Of a stretch of DNA of 59,497 nt, positions 52,515 through 59,497 are shown piece by piece; within the stretch, counting starts at the first letter, position 1; each line of letters opens with the position of its first letter. The stretch is from Collinsella sp. AM33-4BH (lineage in GTDB: Bacteria > Actinomycetota > Coriobacteriia > Coriobacteriales > Coriobacteriaceae): NCBI RefSeq assembly GCF_003469205.1, contig NZ_QSIN01000013.1, positions 1 to 59,497 on the forward strand, written 5' to 3'. The notes beneath the pieces were generated by a model. That model did not search any database, was not told the origin of the DNA, and worked only from the letters and a program-made list of their open reading frames with translations. The position numbers were made by a program, and so were the translations under genes.

Positions 52515-54218
52515 CTAGCGCCAGACCTCCAACGCCTTGTCCGCAAGCCATTCGGCGCGATCGGCGATATCGCCCTCGTTCCAAGACTCCTTCTCTAGGG
52601 CGCCGGCCATGGTCGCAAGGCCGGCGGCGCAGAGGGCAAGGCCGTCCTTGTATCCCTTTCCCTGCTTCTTGGTGGGCCAATCGGCATCGCGGATGGAGGC
52701 GTTGAGCGAATGCGTGATGATGGCGAGGTTGCCGAGCGTGAGGAGCTTCCGGTCCCTTCGCGTGGCAGCCTCATCGTCGAGGGCTCCCCATTTGTTGCGC
52801 CACTTCTTGGGCATCATGTGCTCGAGGGTGTACTGGTTGAACCCGAGCAGGGCCGTGCTGCTCATGCCCGGACGAATGGCGCTTTCCAGCAGATAGAGGA
52901 CGCCCTTGGACTGGAGGTTGTACAGACACGATTCCTCGAATGCCGCTCGAACCTCGGCGTCGCCGGGCATGTACGTCGTCGCCTCGTCATTGGCTTCGAG
53001 AGCCTTCCTCAGCGCCTCCGCGTCCTTCACCTCGTTCAAGATCAGCGAGGTGAACAGCCTGTTGTAGTTCTTCGTGGTCGCCTGAACCAGCATTCGGCGG
53101 ACGATGTAGCTCTCAAGCAGGGCGTAGATCTTAGATTCCTCGCTCGAAGACTCCGCGTTCTTTCGAACGTAGAGCACGTACGGGATGAGCGTCGAGTTCT
53201 TGAGGCCGAATATCAGCACGTTCAGGCGCTCGACGCCGGAAGCGGAGGGGATGTCCGCGTCGCAGTAGCCAGGGTCGAACGTGGACTCGAACGCCTCGGC
53301 ATACGCCTTCATGTTGTCGAGAATCTCGACCTTGTCGCCGTTGCAGTACCTGCCGATGAAATCCTTGTAGGACTGGAAGAGGTTCGAAGTACGCGAATAG
53401 AAGAGCTTGTCCTCGGTCGTGACGCCACGCCTCTTGTCCTGGACCAGAATCTGGAGGAACGCGTCGAAGAAGAGGTCGACGAGCGTGCGCTTGATGCGCC
53501 CGGTAACGATCTCCTGCTCCCAATACTCCCTCTTCTCAGCCGTGGGCTCGAAGACGTCTTCCCAGCACTCCTTGAACGCCTGCTCGTTCTCGCGGTTGAA
53601 GAAGTAGTTCTTAAGGAGCTCCGCCGTCGTCAGGCGCACCCCGAGCGAGTTGATGGTGTCGAATATCTGCTGCTCGTCCTCGCCCTCGGTAAGATCGATG
53701 CAGACGAACTGGACGTTCGACTTGATCGTGTTCCTGTCGACCTTCTCCGGGTCGATATTCTTGAGGAAGTAGTTGTAGGCAAGGACGATGGCCGAGGAGC
53801 CCTCGAGGGGTTCGCAGCCCGTGGCGCTGACGACCTTTTCGAAATCCTGCCGGTCGTACTTGCCGTGCCGCAAGGCGACATCGCCGGTCTCCAGGACGAA
53901 ATCTCGCTCAAACAAATTGTTGGTGCCGTTTTTTGCACAGAGTGCCTTGAAGAAGATGACCATGGTCGTGAGTCGCTGCTGGCCGTCGATGACGGTGCGA
54001 ACCTCGGAGACCTCGGACCAGGTGTTGCCGGAGGAGGCCTGCTTCAGGATGATGGAGCCCAGGAAATAGGGCCGCTTCGAGGCCGTGACGAACTCCATGT
54101 CGCCGAGGAAACGCTCCCATTGCTCTTCTCCCCAGACGTACGCCCTTTGGTAAAAAGGTATTTCGAGCAGGCGCGATCCGTTGAACACGCCGCTTATCGT
54201 TGCTTTTCCTGCATCCAT
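52515..54218 (-). CDS. GmrSD-like nuclease (DUF262 plus DUF1524/HNH)
   Basis: A 567-aa single-chain type IV restriction-like enzyme. DUF262 spans the first ~230 residues, with the nucleotide-related motif VIDGQQRLTTM (Asp78-Arg82). The C-terminal part has the DUF1524 HNH motif YTLEHMMPKKW (His467) followed by LTLGNLAIITHSLNASI. Such proteins cut modified phage DNA. It ends the defence operon and is convergent with the MobC-like gene. ATG 54218 is the first candidate; its ribosome site is weak. Confidence 0.88.
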   Translation of the reverse strand: MDAGKATISGVFNGSRLLEIPFYQRAYVWGEEQWERFLGDMEFVTASKRPYFLGSIILKQASSGNTWSEVSEVRTVIDGQQRLTTMVIFFKALCAKNGTNNLFERDFVLETGDVALRHGKYDRQDFEKVVSATGCEPLEGSSAIVLAYNYFLKNIDPEKVDRNTIKSNVQFVCIDLTEGEDEQQIFDTINSLGVRLTTAELLKNYFFNRENEQAFKECWEDVFEPTAEKREYWEQEIVTGRIKRTLVDLFFDAFLQILVQDKRRGVTTEDKLFYSRTSNLFQSYKDFIGRYCNGDKVEILDNMKAYAEAFESTFDPGYCDADIPSASGVERLNVLIFGLKNSTLIPYVLYVRKNAESSSEESKIYALLESYIVRRMLVQATTKNYNRLFTSLILNEVKDAEALRKALEANDEATTYMPGDAEVRAAFEESCLYNLQSKGVLYLLESAIRPGMSSTALLGFNQYTLEHMMPKKWRNKWGALDDEAATRRDRKLLTLGNLAIITHSLNASIRDADWPTKKQGKGYKDGLALCAAGLATMAGALEKESWNEGDIADRAEWLADKALEVWR

Positions 54219-54269
54219 CCTTAAAGCCCTATCTATCCTTTGCGGTTATTGCTGGCGGGGTCAATTTTA

Positions 54270-54488
54270 TCAATACGCTGCTTGACCCTTTAATGTTCCC
54301 GGTCCTTGCCGTCTTCTCCCCAGAAGGTGCTCGAAGATGATGCGCAGGTCCTCGTCATCAAGGCAGCCGCCCTCGAGGCAGCCACGGTCGATGGTATCGA
54401 TCATCGTCTGCCCCTTCTTCTTCGAGCGGTCGTAGATCACTGTGTCGAGGGATAGCTCCCTGCCGTCGCGCGTGAACATCTCGTGCAT
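54270..54488 (-). CDS. Short ORF between DUF4238 and GmrSD-like genes
   Basis: A 72-aa frame (MHEMFTRDGRELSLDTVIYDRSKKKGQTMID...) with plausible amino acid composition but no clear ribosome site. It may be a real small gene, or the remnant of the end of a larger one. No family is recognised. It lies in sequence that is less GC-rich than the core. Confidence 0.3.
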   Translation of the reverse strand: MHEMFTRDGRELSLDTVIYDRSKKKGQTMIDTIDRGCLEGGCLDDEDLRIIFEHLLGRRRQGPGTLKGQAAY

Positions 54489-54512
54489 GAATTCGGCACT
54501 GTTCGCTTGACT

Positions 54513-55397
54513 TCAATCGCGTACCGCGTGCTCGAGCGGGCCGCTTCCCCTCGATATGGCGACATCCCAATGCTCGCAGTTAAGCAGAAGAAGTCGGTTC
54601 ATGAACTCGACGCCCGAAAAACCGAGTCTCGCAAACGGCGGAAATAGAGGGTCATCTGAAAAGACCGCAGCATACTCACTGCTCAACGGCATATACGCGA
54701 GATGAAAATCGTACGAGTCGTCCTCGGGCCCGATGATGAACATAGGCATCGACGTCGTAACGAACCCTGAGCCGACGGGTGCCCTAAGGATGGAGAAGCT
54801 CTTCTCAAAAAAAGCCTTTCGAATACGGTTAACTGGCACAATATCATCGTTGGAGAAGAGCATGGTTGCGGCGGCGGCAAGCTCGACCACCGCTTGGGAA
54901 TCCCCGCGCCAATCCGACCAATCGAGCAAGCCGAGCTCATAGGGTGTCAGATGAACGTTTCTGAGCAGCTCTTCGGCAGTCTCGCGTGACCATTTCTTGT
55001 CGACGCGCATACTGATAGGGTGCCGGACGATGATATTTGCTGCCAGCTCGCAAACGGCGGCTTTCCCATCAGAATACCCTTCGTCTTCGCACTGGTCTTC
55101 TTTCTGGCGTTCCAAAAAGCGATCGTAAAGCGGCGCGATGCGGCTCTCGAGCTCAGATAGCTTAACCTCGATGAGGTTCTGCGCATAGAATCTGTCTGTC
55201 GCATCGCCTGTCGCATCGGCATGCTCGACCTCATAAAGATCGCGCATGCTGCAAAGGTTCTCGCAATTCGTGCGGAAGAAGGAGCCCTTCTGTCTGCTGT
55301 AGGCATGAAGCTGCCCGGAGGAATCCGCGAAATGGCGCAGGTAGAACCGCGGCACCCAGTGCTGCTTTCGCGTCATCTTTCCGGGCAGCTTCGACAT
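54513..55397 (-). CDS. DUF4238 family protein
   Basis: A 294-aa protein carrying the DUF4238 start RKQHWVPRFYLRHFA (about 10-24), with the conserved His-x-x-Pro and Tyr-Leu pattern, followed by a mixed helical body. Members are common near defence genes; function is not established to my knowledge. ATG 55397 comes one base after the res stop, so the genes are translationally coupled; MTRKQHW at 55376 is an alternative start. Lower GC than the core suggests transfer. Confidence 0.8.
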   Translation of the reverse strand: MSKLPGKMTRKQHWVPRFYLRHFADSSGQLHAYSRQKGSFFRTNCENLCSMRDLYEVEHADATGDATDRFYAQNLIEVKLSELESRIAPLYDRFLERQKEDQCEDEGYSDGKAAVCELAANIIVRHPISMRVDKKWSRETAEELLRNVHLTPYELGLLDWSDWRGDSQAVVELAAAATMLFSNDDIVPVNRIRKAFFEKSFSILRAPVGSGFVTTSMPMFIIGPEDDSYDFHLAYMPLSSEYAAVFSDDPLFPPFARLGFSGVEFMNRLLLLNCEHWDVAISRGSGPLEHAVRD

Positions 55398-55398
55398 C

Positions 55399-58300
55399 CT
55401 AAGCCTTCACCGCCTCGTATTGGTAGGTCGTGCGCACGTTGTAATGGAAGTCGTTTCCGAGGTCCAGCGCCTCGAAGTGCTTCTTGGCGCAGCCGATCTT
55501 GATCTTCTCCGCGTCGCGCAGGGCGGGCTCGCCGTTCTTGCCGCCCTTGGTCTCGGTCACGAAGTACACGCGGCGCTCGCCGTCGGCCTCCTCGACGTAC
55601 GCCCAGTCGGGGTTGTAACTGCCGAGCGGCGTGTCGATCTTGAACGCCGAGGGCAATTTCGCGAACACGAGAACCTCCTCCTGCTTGTCTAGAGCCTCGG
55701 CAAAGGAGCGCTCGACCCCCGCCGAGTCGTAGACCACGTAGTTGTACAGGCTCTTGCTCGTCATGTCCGGCTTCCACGCGTTCTGCCCAAGGTAGGCCGT
55801 GTAGTCGTCAAGCTCGAGGTCGCGCATGGTGTACCACTCGTCCTCGGGAAGGCGCACGTACTTGATGCCCTGGGCGATGAGGTCGTTCTTCACGCGGTTG
55901 ATCTTGTCGCCGACCTGCGCGAGGAAGGTCGCGGGGTCGATCTCGAACTCGTCGAGGCGGCTGCAGCCCTCGAGGATCGCCTTGATGGTGCCGCGGGTGA
56001 GCCCGACGGCGTCCTGCAGCTCTGCGATCGGGTCGGGAAGGTCGTATTTCACCTTTCCCGAAACGGACACCACGGAGGTGCCCGTGCCCTCGGCGCTCAC
56101 GCCCGCGTCGTCGATGCCCAGCGAGGCACGCTCGCTCGTCACCTGGGGCGGGCGCACGGCGAGCATGCCGTCGACAGCTTCGATGGCATGTTCGATGAGC
56201 TTGCCGGAGTCGACCTCGACCTGGAAGCGCGTGCGCTGGCGGATGCGGTCCCACAGGGCCTGGAACGCAGGGTCGAGCGTGACGTCCTTCTGCAGCTCGA
56301 CCGAGACCTCCTTGGCCTTGTCACGGATCTGGACCCTCTGGGACTTGTGGATGATGATCGCCTCGACCTGCTCCTTGGCAGGCTCGAGCTCGGCGGGGAG
56401 CTCGACCTTGCCCTCCTCGGCGGCCGCCTTCAGCTCGGGCGTCACCGCGCCCTTGTCGTCGACCATGCCGGTCGCGACGAGGTGGTCGTAGACCTGCTTG
56501 GACTTCTCGTAGCCCAGGCGCTCCTCGACGCCATCATCGCCCTTGACCGTGACCTTCGTGAAGCTCTCCGGAGTGATGACGCCGAACTTGAAGTCCTCAG
56601 CCTCAAGCTCCTTCTGCAGGCCGTTGGCGAAGTCGTCGTAGCTCTCGTTCGCGATGACGGTGAGCACGTTCGCCTCTGGGTCGTACAGGCGCTCGCCATC
56701 CTGGTTCACGCACAGGCGCAGACCGCGGCCGATCTTCTGGCGCTTGGTCAGGTTGTCCTTTGTCTCGACGAGCGTGCAGATCTGGAACACGTTGGGGTTG
56801 TCCCAGCCCTCCTTGAGCGCGGAGTGGCTGAAGACGAAAGAGACGTCCTTGTCCGCGTCCTTGCCGTCCGGGAAGGAGATGAGCGTCTCCTTCTTCTGCA
56901 TGATGAGCTCGAAGGCCCCGGCGTCGTCGGCGGTGCCGGCGGCTCCCTTGGAGTCCTTGAACTTGCCCTTCTTGTCCTTGGCGAAGTATCCCTGGTGCAC
57001 GGCGTGGGGGTCGCGCACCAGCGGGGCGCCGACGGCTTCGTAGCACTCGAGCCACGTGCCCTTGCCGATCCCCGCCGCCTTTGCGATGCGACGAGGCGCC
57101 TTCGAGTTCAGGGCACCTGCGTACTCCTCCTCAAACATCAGGGCGTACAGGCCGCCGTGGACTTCGGGCTCGTAGACGCGGTATCGGTCGACGCGGTCGA
57201 TGAAGAAGAGCGAGAGCACCTTCACGCCGCGCGGCCACAGCTCGAACTGGCGGGCCAGGTGGTCCTCGATGGTGCGGCGGATCTGCGCGCGCTTGACGAC
57301 CTCCTCGTTGACGTCGCCCAGCGCCTCGCCGAGCTCGAGCACCTCGCCGTTCTGGAACTCTATGAACTCGTCGCCCACTGCGGCGCCGATGTTGTTGACC
57401 ACCCAGCCGCTCTCGTAGTCGCTGTTCTCGCCGCTCTTCTGGTAGAGGTCGTTGCCGGTCTTCACCGTGACGGCCTTGCGCTTCTGCGTGCCGTCGGCCT
57501 GGCGCACGTCGATGGACACCTTGGCGGAGAACGGGTCGGACTTGACGGACTCGAGCCTCACGTACGCGCCGTTGAGGTTCGCCTCGGCCTTGATCGAGTC
57601 CACGCAGATGCCCTTCACCAGGTGGCGCTCGAAGGCGTCGACCGGCGTGAGGCGGTAGATCATGTTGTAGGCCTGCTTGTGCGTGGCCGAGTAGCGCAGC
57701 ACGAACAGCGGGTTCAGGCTCTTGATGGCGGCCTTGGCCTGCTTGGTGTTGTCGACGCTCTGGGGCTCGTCGATGATGACGACGGGCTTGCAGGCGCTCA
57801 CGAGCTCGCGAGGGCTGAAGCCGCCGGTGAGCTTCTCGCTGGGACGGTGGAAGAGGTTGCCCTCCTTCGCGGTGCCATCCTTCTCGAGGCCCTTGTTGAA
57901 CGCGTCGATGTTGATGACCATGACCTGGATGGAGCTCGACGTGGCGAAGTTACCCACCGGCCCCATGTCCTTCGAGTCGTACACGAAGTAGTCGAGCGGC
58001 GTGCGGTCGTAGAGCGTCTCGAAGTGCCTGCGGGTGGTCTGGAGGCTCTTGAGGACGCCCTCGCGGATGGCCACGCTCGGCACGACGATAACGAACTTGG
58101 TGATGCCGTAGCGGCGGTTTAGCTCGTAGATGGAGCGGATGTAGACGTAGGTCTTGCCGGTGCCGGTCTCCATCTCGACGGTGAAGTCTCGCAGGCGCCC
58201 ATCGGTGAGGACGTCGGTTGCCGGGAGGCAGCCCTCCTCCTGCACGGCGTGCAGGTTGTCGAGGAGCTGGCCCGGCGCCACGCGAAGCTCGTTGCCGTGG

Positions 58301-58461
58301 CCGACCATGAGCTCGCCGATTGCCGTCTGGCCTTTGCGGCCGGAATCGGCGGAGAATACGCTGCCAATAAATTGTTGTCCGCGGAACAGGTCGCAGGTTG
58401 CTTCGATGGCCTCCAGCTGGTGCTGCTGGTCGGATGAGAACTTGAACTCGAGCGCCGCCAT
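55399..58461 (-). CDS. res: Type III restriction enzyme, Res subunit
   Basis: A 1020-aa ATP-dependent translocase and nuclease that, with Mod, cuts unmethylated DNA. Helicase motifs: Walker A METGTGKTYVYIRS (97-110), Walker B VVIIDEPQSV (DEPQ 231-234), SAT-type RYSATHK, and motif VI QKIGRGLRL. The C-terminal endonuclease site is visible as PD (951-952) then ETK (970-972), a PD-ExK arrangement. The ATG is one base after the mod stop. The full-length, intact frame suggests a functional subunit. Confidence 0.93.
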   Translation of the reverse strand: MAALEFKFSSDQQHQLEAIEATCDLFRGQQFIGSVFSADSGRKGQTAIGELMVGHGNELRVAPGQLLDNLHAVQEEGCLPATDVLTDGRLRDFTVEMETGTGKTYVYIRSIYELNRRYGITKFVIVVPSVAIREGVLKSLQTTRRHFETLYDRTPLDYFVYDSKDMGPVGNFATSSSIQVMVINIDAFNKGLEKDGTAKEGNLFHRPSEKLTGGFSPRELVSACKPVVIIDEPQSVDNTKQAKAAIKSLNPLFVLRYSATHKQAYNMIYRLTPVDAFERHLVKGICVDSIKAEANLNGAYVRLESVKSDPFSAKVSIDVRQADGTQKRKAVTVKTGNDLYQKSGENSDYESGWVVNNIGAAVGDEFIEFQNGEVLELGEALGDVNEEVVKRAQIRRTIEDHLARQFELWPRGVKVLSLFFIDRVDRYRVYEPEVHGGLYALMFEEEYAGALNSKAPRRIAKAAGIGKGTWLECYEAVGAPLVRDPHAVHQGYFAKDKKGKFKDSKGAAGTADDAGAFELIMQKKETLISFPDGKDADKDVSFVFSHSALKEGWDNPNVFQICTLVETKDNLTKRQKIGRGLRLCVNQDGERLYDPEANVLTVIANESYDDFANGLQKELEAEDFKFGVITPESFTKVTVKGDDGVEERLGYEKSKQVYDHLVATGMVDDKGAVTPELKAAAEEGKVELPAELEPAKEQVEAIIIHKSQRVQIRDKAKEVSVELQKDVTLDPAFQALWDRIRQRTRFQVEVDSGKLIEHAIEAVDGMLAVRPPQVTSERASLGIDDAGVSAEGTGTSVVSVSGKVKYDLPDPIAELQDAVGLTRGTIKAILEGCSRLDEFEIDPATFLAQVGDKINRVKNDLIAQGIKYVRLPEDEWYTMRDLELDDYTAYLGQNAWKPDMTSKSLYNYVVYDSAGVERSFAEALDKQEEVLVFAKLPSAFKIDTPLGSYNPDWAYVEEADGERRVYFVTETKGGKNGEPALRDAEKIKIGCAKKHFEALDLGNDFHYNVRTTYQYEAVKA

Positions 58462-58462
58462 G

Positions 58463-59380
58463 CTAGACCGTCCTCAATTCGATCTCACAGCCCATGCGCT
58501 CGCCGGCGTGCTTGAAGATCTGCACGGCGTTGAGCTTGAGGGTGTCGTCGAGGACGGAATCGAGGATGAGAACGCGCCTGGGCTCCATGTCGGCGATGGC
58601 CTCGAGCGCCTCAATGGTGAGGCCTCGGGACATGCAGCAGACGAGCTCGTCGCAAGCGACGGACCAGATGGGATAGCCCGCGGCTTCAGACTTCTCGACG
58701 GGCAGCGTGAGCTCGAGGCCCCATTTGAGCATCATCTCGAAGACGATATCCATATCGGAGCGATCGGGCTTGACCACGTCGAAGAGGAGCTGACCGGGCT
58801 CGGGCTTCTCAATGCCGGACTCATCGAGCTCGAACACACGGAAGCCGATGTCGGGAAGCTGCTTGGGTCCCTCGCCAAGCTTGAGTTGACGGTTGGATTC
58901 CTCGAGCTCGGTTTTGATTTTGTCGCCTGCGCGGCGAATGCGTCCTTCGCCTATGTCGCAGAGAGTCTCATACCCGTCCTTGTAGGCGTCGCGTTTCGGG
59001 TCACAAGGCTCTGGAAGCTGGACAAGGATAAACTGATAGCGATCATCTTTTCCGAGCTCCTGCAGGAACATGGCATGGGCGGTCGATGCTGAGCCTGAGA
59101 AAAAATCAAGCACAATATCACCCGTGCTTAAATGCTCATGTACGGTAAAGAAGCAAGCAACCGAAAACAATAGATAGACCGCCAGCACTACACTATTCCG
59201 AACCAAAGACCAAAAGATAAGCATTTTGAGAAAATCTAAACTTTTGGATTTTCCTACAATGCCGACTACGGCGGAATCCCTCCCACTCCTTATATATTTC
59301 TTTCTGTATACATTGAATTTGTATTTAGTAAAATGCAGACAACACCACGGATCGGCTTTTGGCTGGACAATTCCAACCAA
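58463..59380 (-). CDS. mod: Type III methyltransferase, Mod subunit, C-terminal part; 5' region divergent or broken
   Basis: The 305-aa frame holds SAM motif I DIVLDFFSGSASTAHAMF (near 59,070-59,125) and the type III C-terminal block FILVQLPEPCDPKRDAYKDG with ERIRR-like GEGRIRRAGDKI, so this is the end of a Mod methyltransferase. Upstream of about 59,130 the sequence becomes AT-rich and reads as hydrophobic residues (VVLAVYLLFSVACFF) unlike Mod. The frame closes at a TAA near 59,436. The N-terminal methylase and target recognition parts are not seen. It may be disrupted, phase-variable, or at a faulty sequence end. Confidence 0.65.
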   Translation of the reverse strand: MVGIVQPKADPWCCLHFTKYKFNVYRKKYIRSGRDSAVVGIVGKSKSLDFLKMLIFWSLVRNSVVLAVYLLFSVACFFTVHEHLSTGDIVLDFFSGSASTAHAMFLQELGKDDRYQFILVQLPEPCDPKRDAYKDGYETLCDIGEGRIRRAGDKIKTELEESNRQLKLGEGPKQLPDIGFRVFELDESGIEKPEPGQLLFDVVKPDRSDMDIVFEMMLKWGLELTLPVEKSEAAGYPIWSVACDELVCCMSRGLTIEALEAIADMEPRRVLILDSVLDDTLKLNAVQIFKHAGERMGCEIELRTV

Positions 59381-59497
59381 ACACCGCAGCAGACAGTAGA
59401 AACCATTCTGAACGTTAGGAAGCCGGTATGATTGTTACATATAAGGGGAACCTGTAAAGGTTGATTTCCGATCTCAGCCGAACACATTGAGCGAATA
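59381..59497. other. AT-rich right end of the window
   Basis: No supported gene. A 65-codon minus frame (59290-59487) has no homology I can recall. Together with 59130-59380 this is the most AT-rich part of the window. Confidence 0.35.

Larger units (their letters stand above)
49633..59497. mobile_element. Putative integrative element next to guaA (left part)
   Basis: Evidence: position directly 3' of guaA; seven GGGAGTAA-type repeats; XRE repressor, excisionase-like, tyrosine integrase and MobC-like genes in one block; a defence operon as cargo. Codon choice changes from CGC/ATC to many AGG and ATA in the integrase block, and GC drops in the DUF4238 region and at the right end. The right boundary is not in the window, and exact att cores were not identified. 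Confidence 0.5.

Noticed and set aside
56188..58122. 644-codon plus-strand ORF opposite res
   Set aside because: A shadow of the type III Res gene, which has all helicase motifs; the antisense frame is Leu/Val/Asp low-complexity.

Overview
The window looks like a chromosomal segment of a high-GC anaerobic gut actinobacterium, most likely Collinsella or a close relative in Coriobacteriia. I base this on gene content and style: GatCAB amidation, a type III glutamine synthetase, iron-containing alcohol and glycerol dehydrogenases, 4Fe-4S proteins, AAA-SARP regulators, and very GC-rich codons. No database search was possible, so the genus is an inference.

Positions 1-49,632 are mostly core genome. 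In order: a lone class C-type sortase; the gatCAB operon; an AraC regulator divergent from two half ABC transporters; a P-type metal ATPase with a small partner; a PIN protein; tmRNA; a patatin lipase; rplM-rpsI; glmM, crr and nagB; a large AAA-SARP regulator; yhbY; a methyltransferase; a UPF0210 protein; metF, a stand-alone MetH activation protein and metH; glnN; tRNA-Glu; a MurT-GatD fusion; two paired helical-repeat-like proteins; an iron alcohol dehydrogenase and two GldA paralogues; an Fe-S protein; ychF; a small XRE/unknown divergent pair; ansA; and guaA.

Positions 49,633-59,497 look like the left part of an integrated element next to guaA. It has short inverted repeats, an XRE repressor with three matching operators, an excisionase-like protein, a tyrosine integrase and a MobC-like protein. 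An opposing defence operon follows: type III mod and res, a DUF4238 protein, a short ORF and a GmrSD-like DUF262/HNH nuclease. The integrase block uses AGG and ATA codons far more than the core genes do. The last ~400 bases are AT-rich and the mod reading frame is not convincing there.

The least ordinary content is non-coding. Two nested hairpins directly 3' of gatB and the UPF0210 gene keep the same internal-loop motifs while their stems differ completely yet stay paired. Cassettes bounded by inverted T-arm copies follow the terminators of both tmRNA and tRNA-Glu. There is also a four-unit palindrome array, a 218-bp MITE-like element, REP-like hairpins with a conserved loop, and a palindrome shared by the ABC transporter and metal ATPase promoters that resembles a DtxR-family operator.

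Functional themes: charged-tRNA amidation (gatCAB), cell wall synthesis (glmM, murT-gatD), amino sugar and glucose use (nagB, crr), methionine and folate metabolism (metF/metH), nitrogen assimilation (glnN, ansA, guaA), fermentation (adh, gldA), metal homeostasis, and phage defence.
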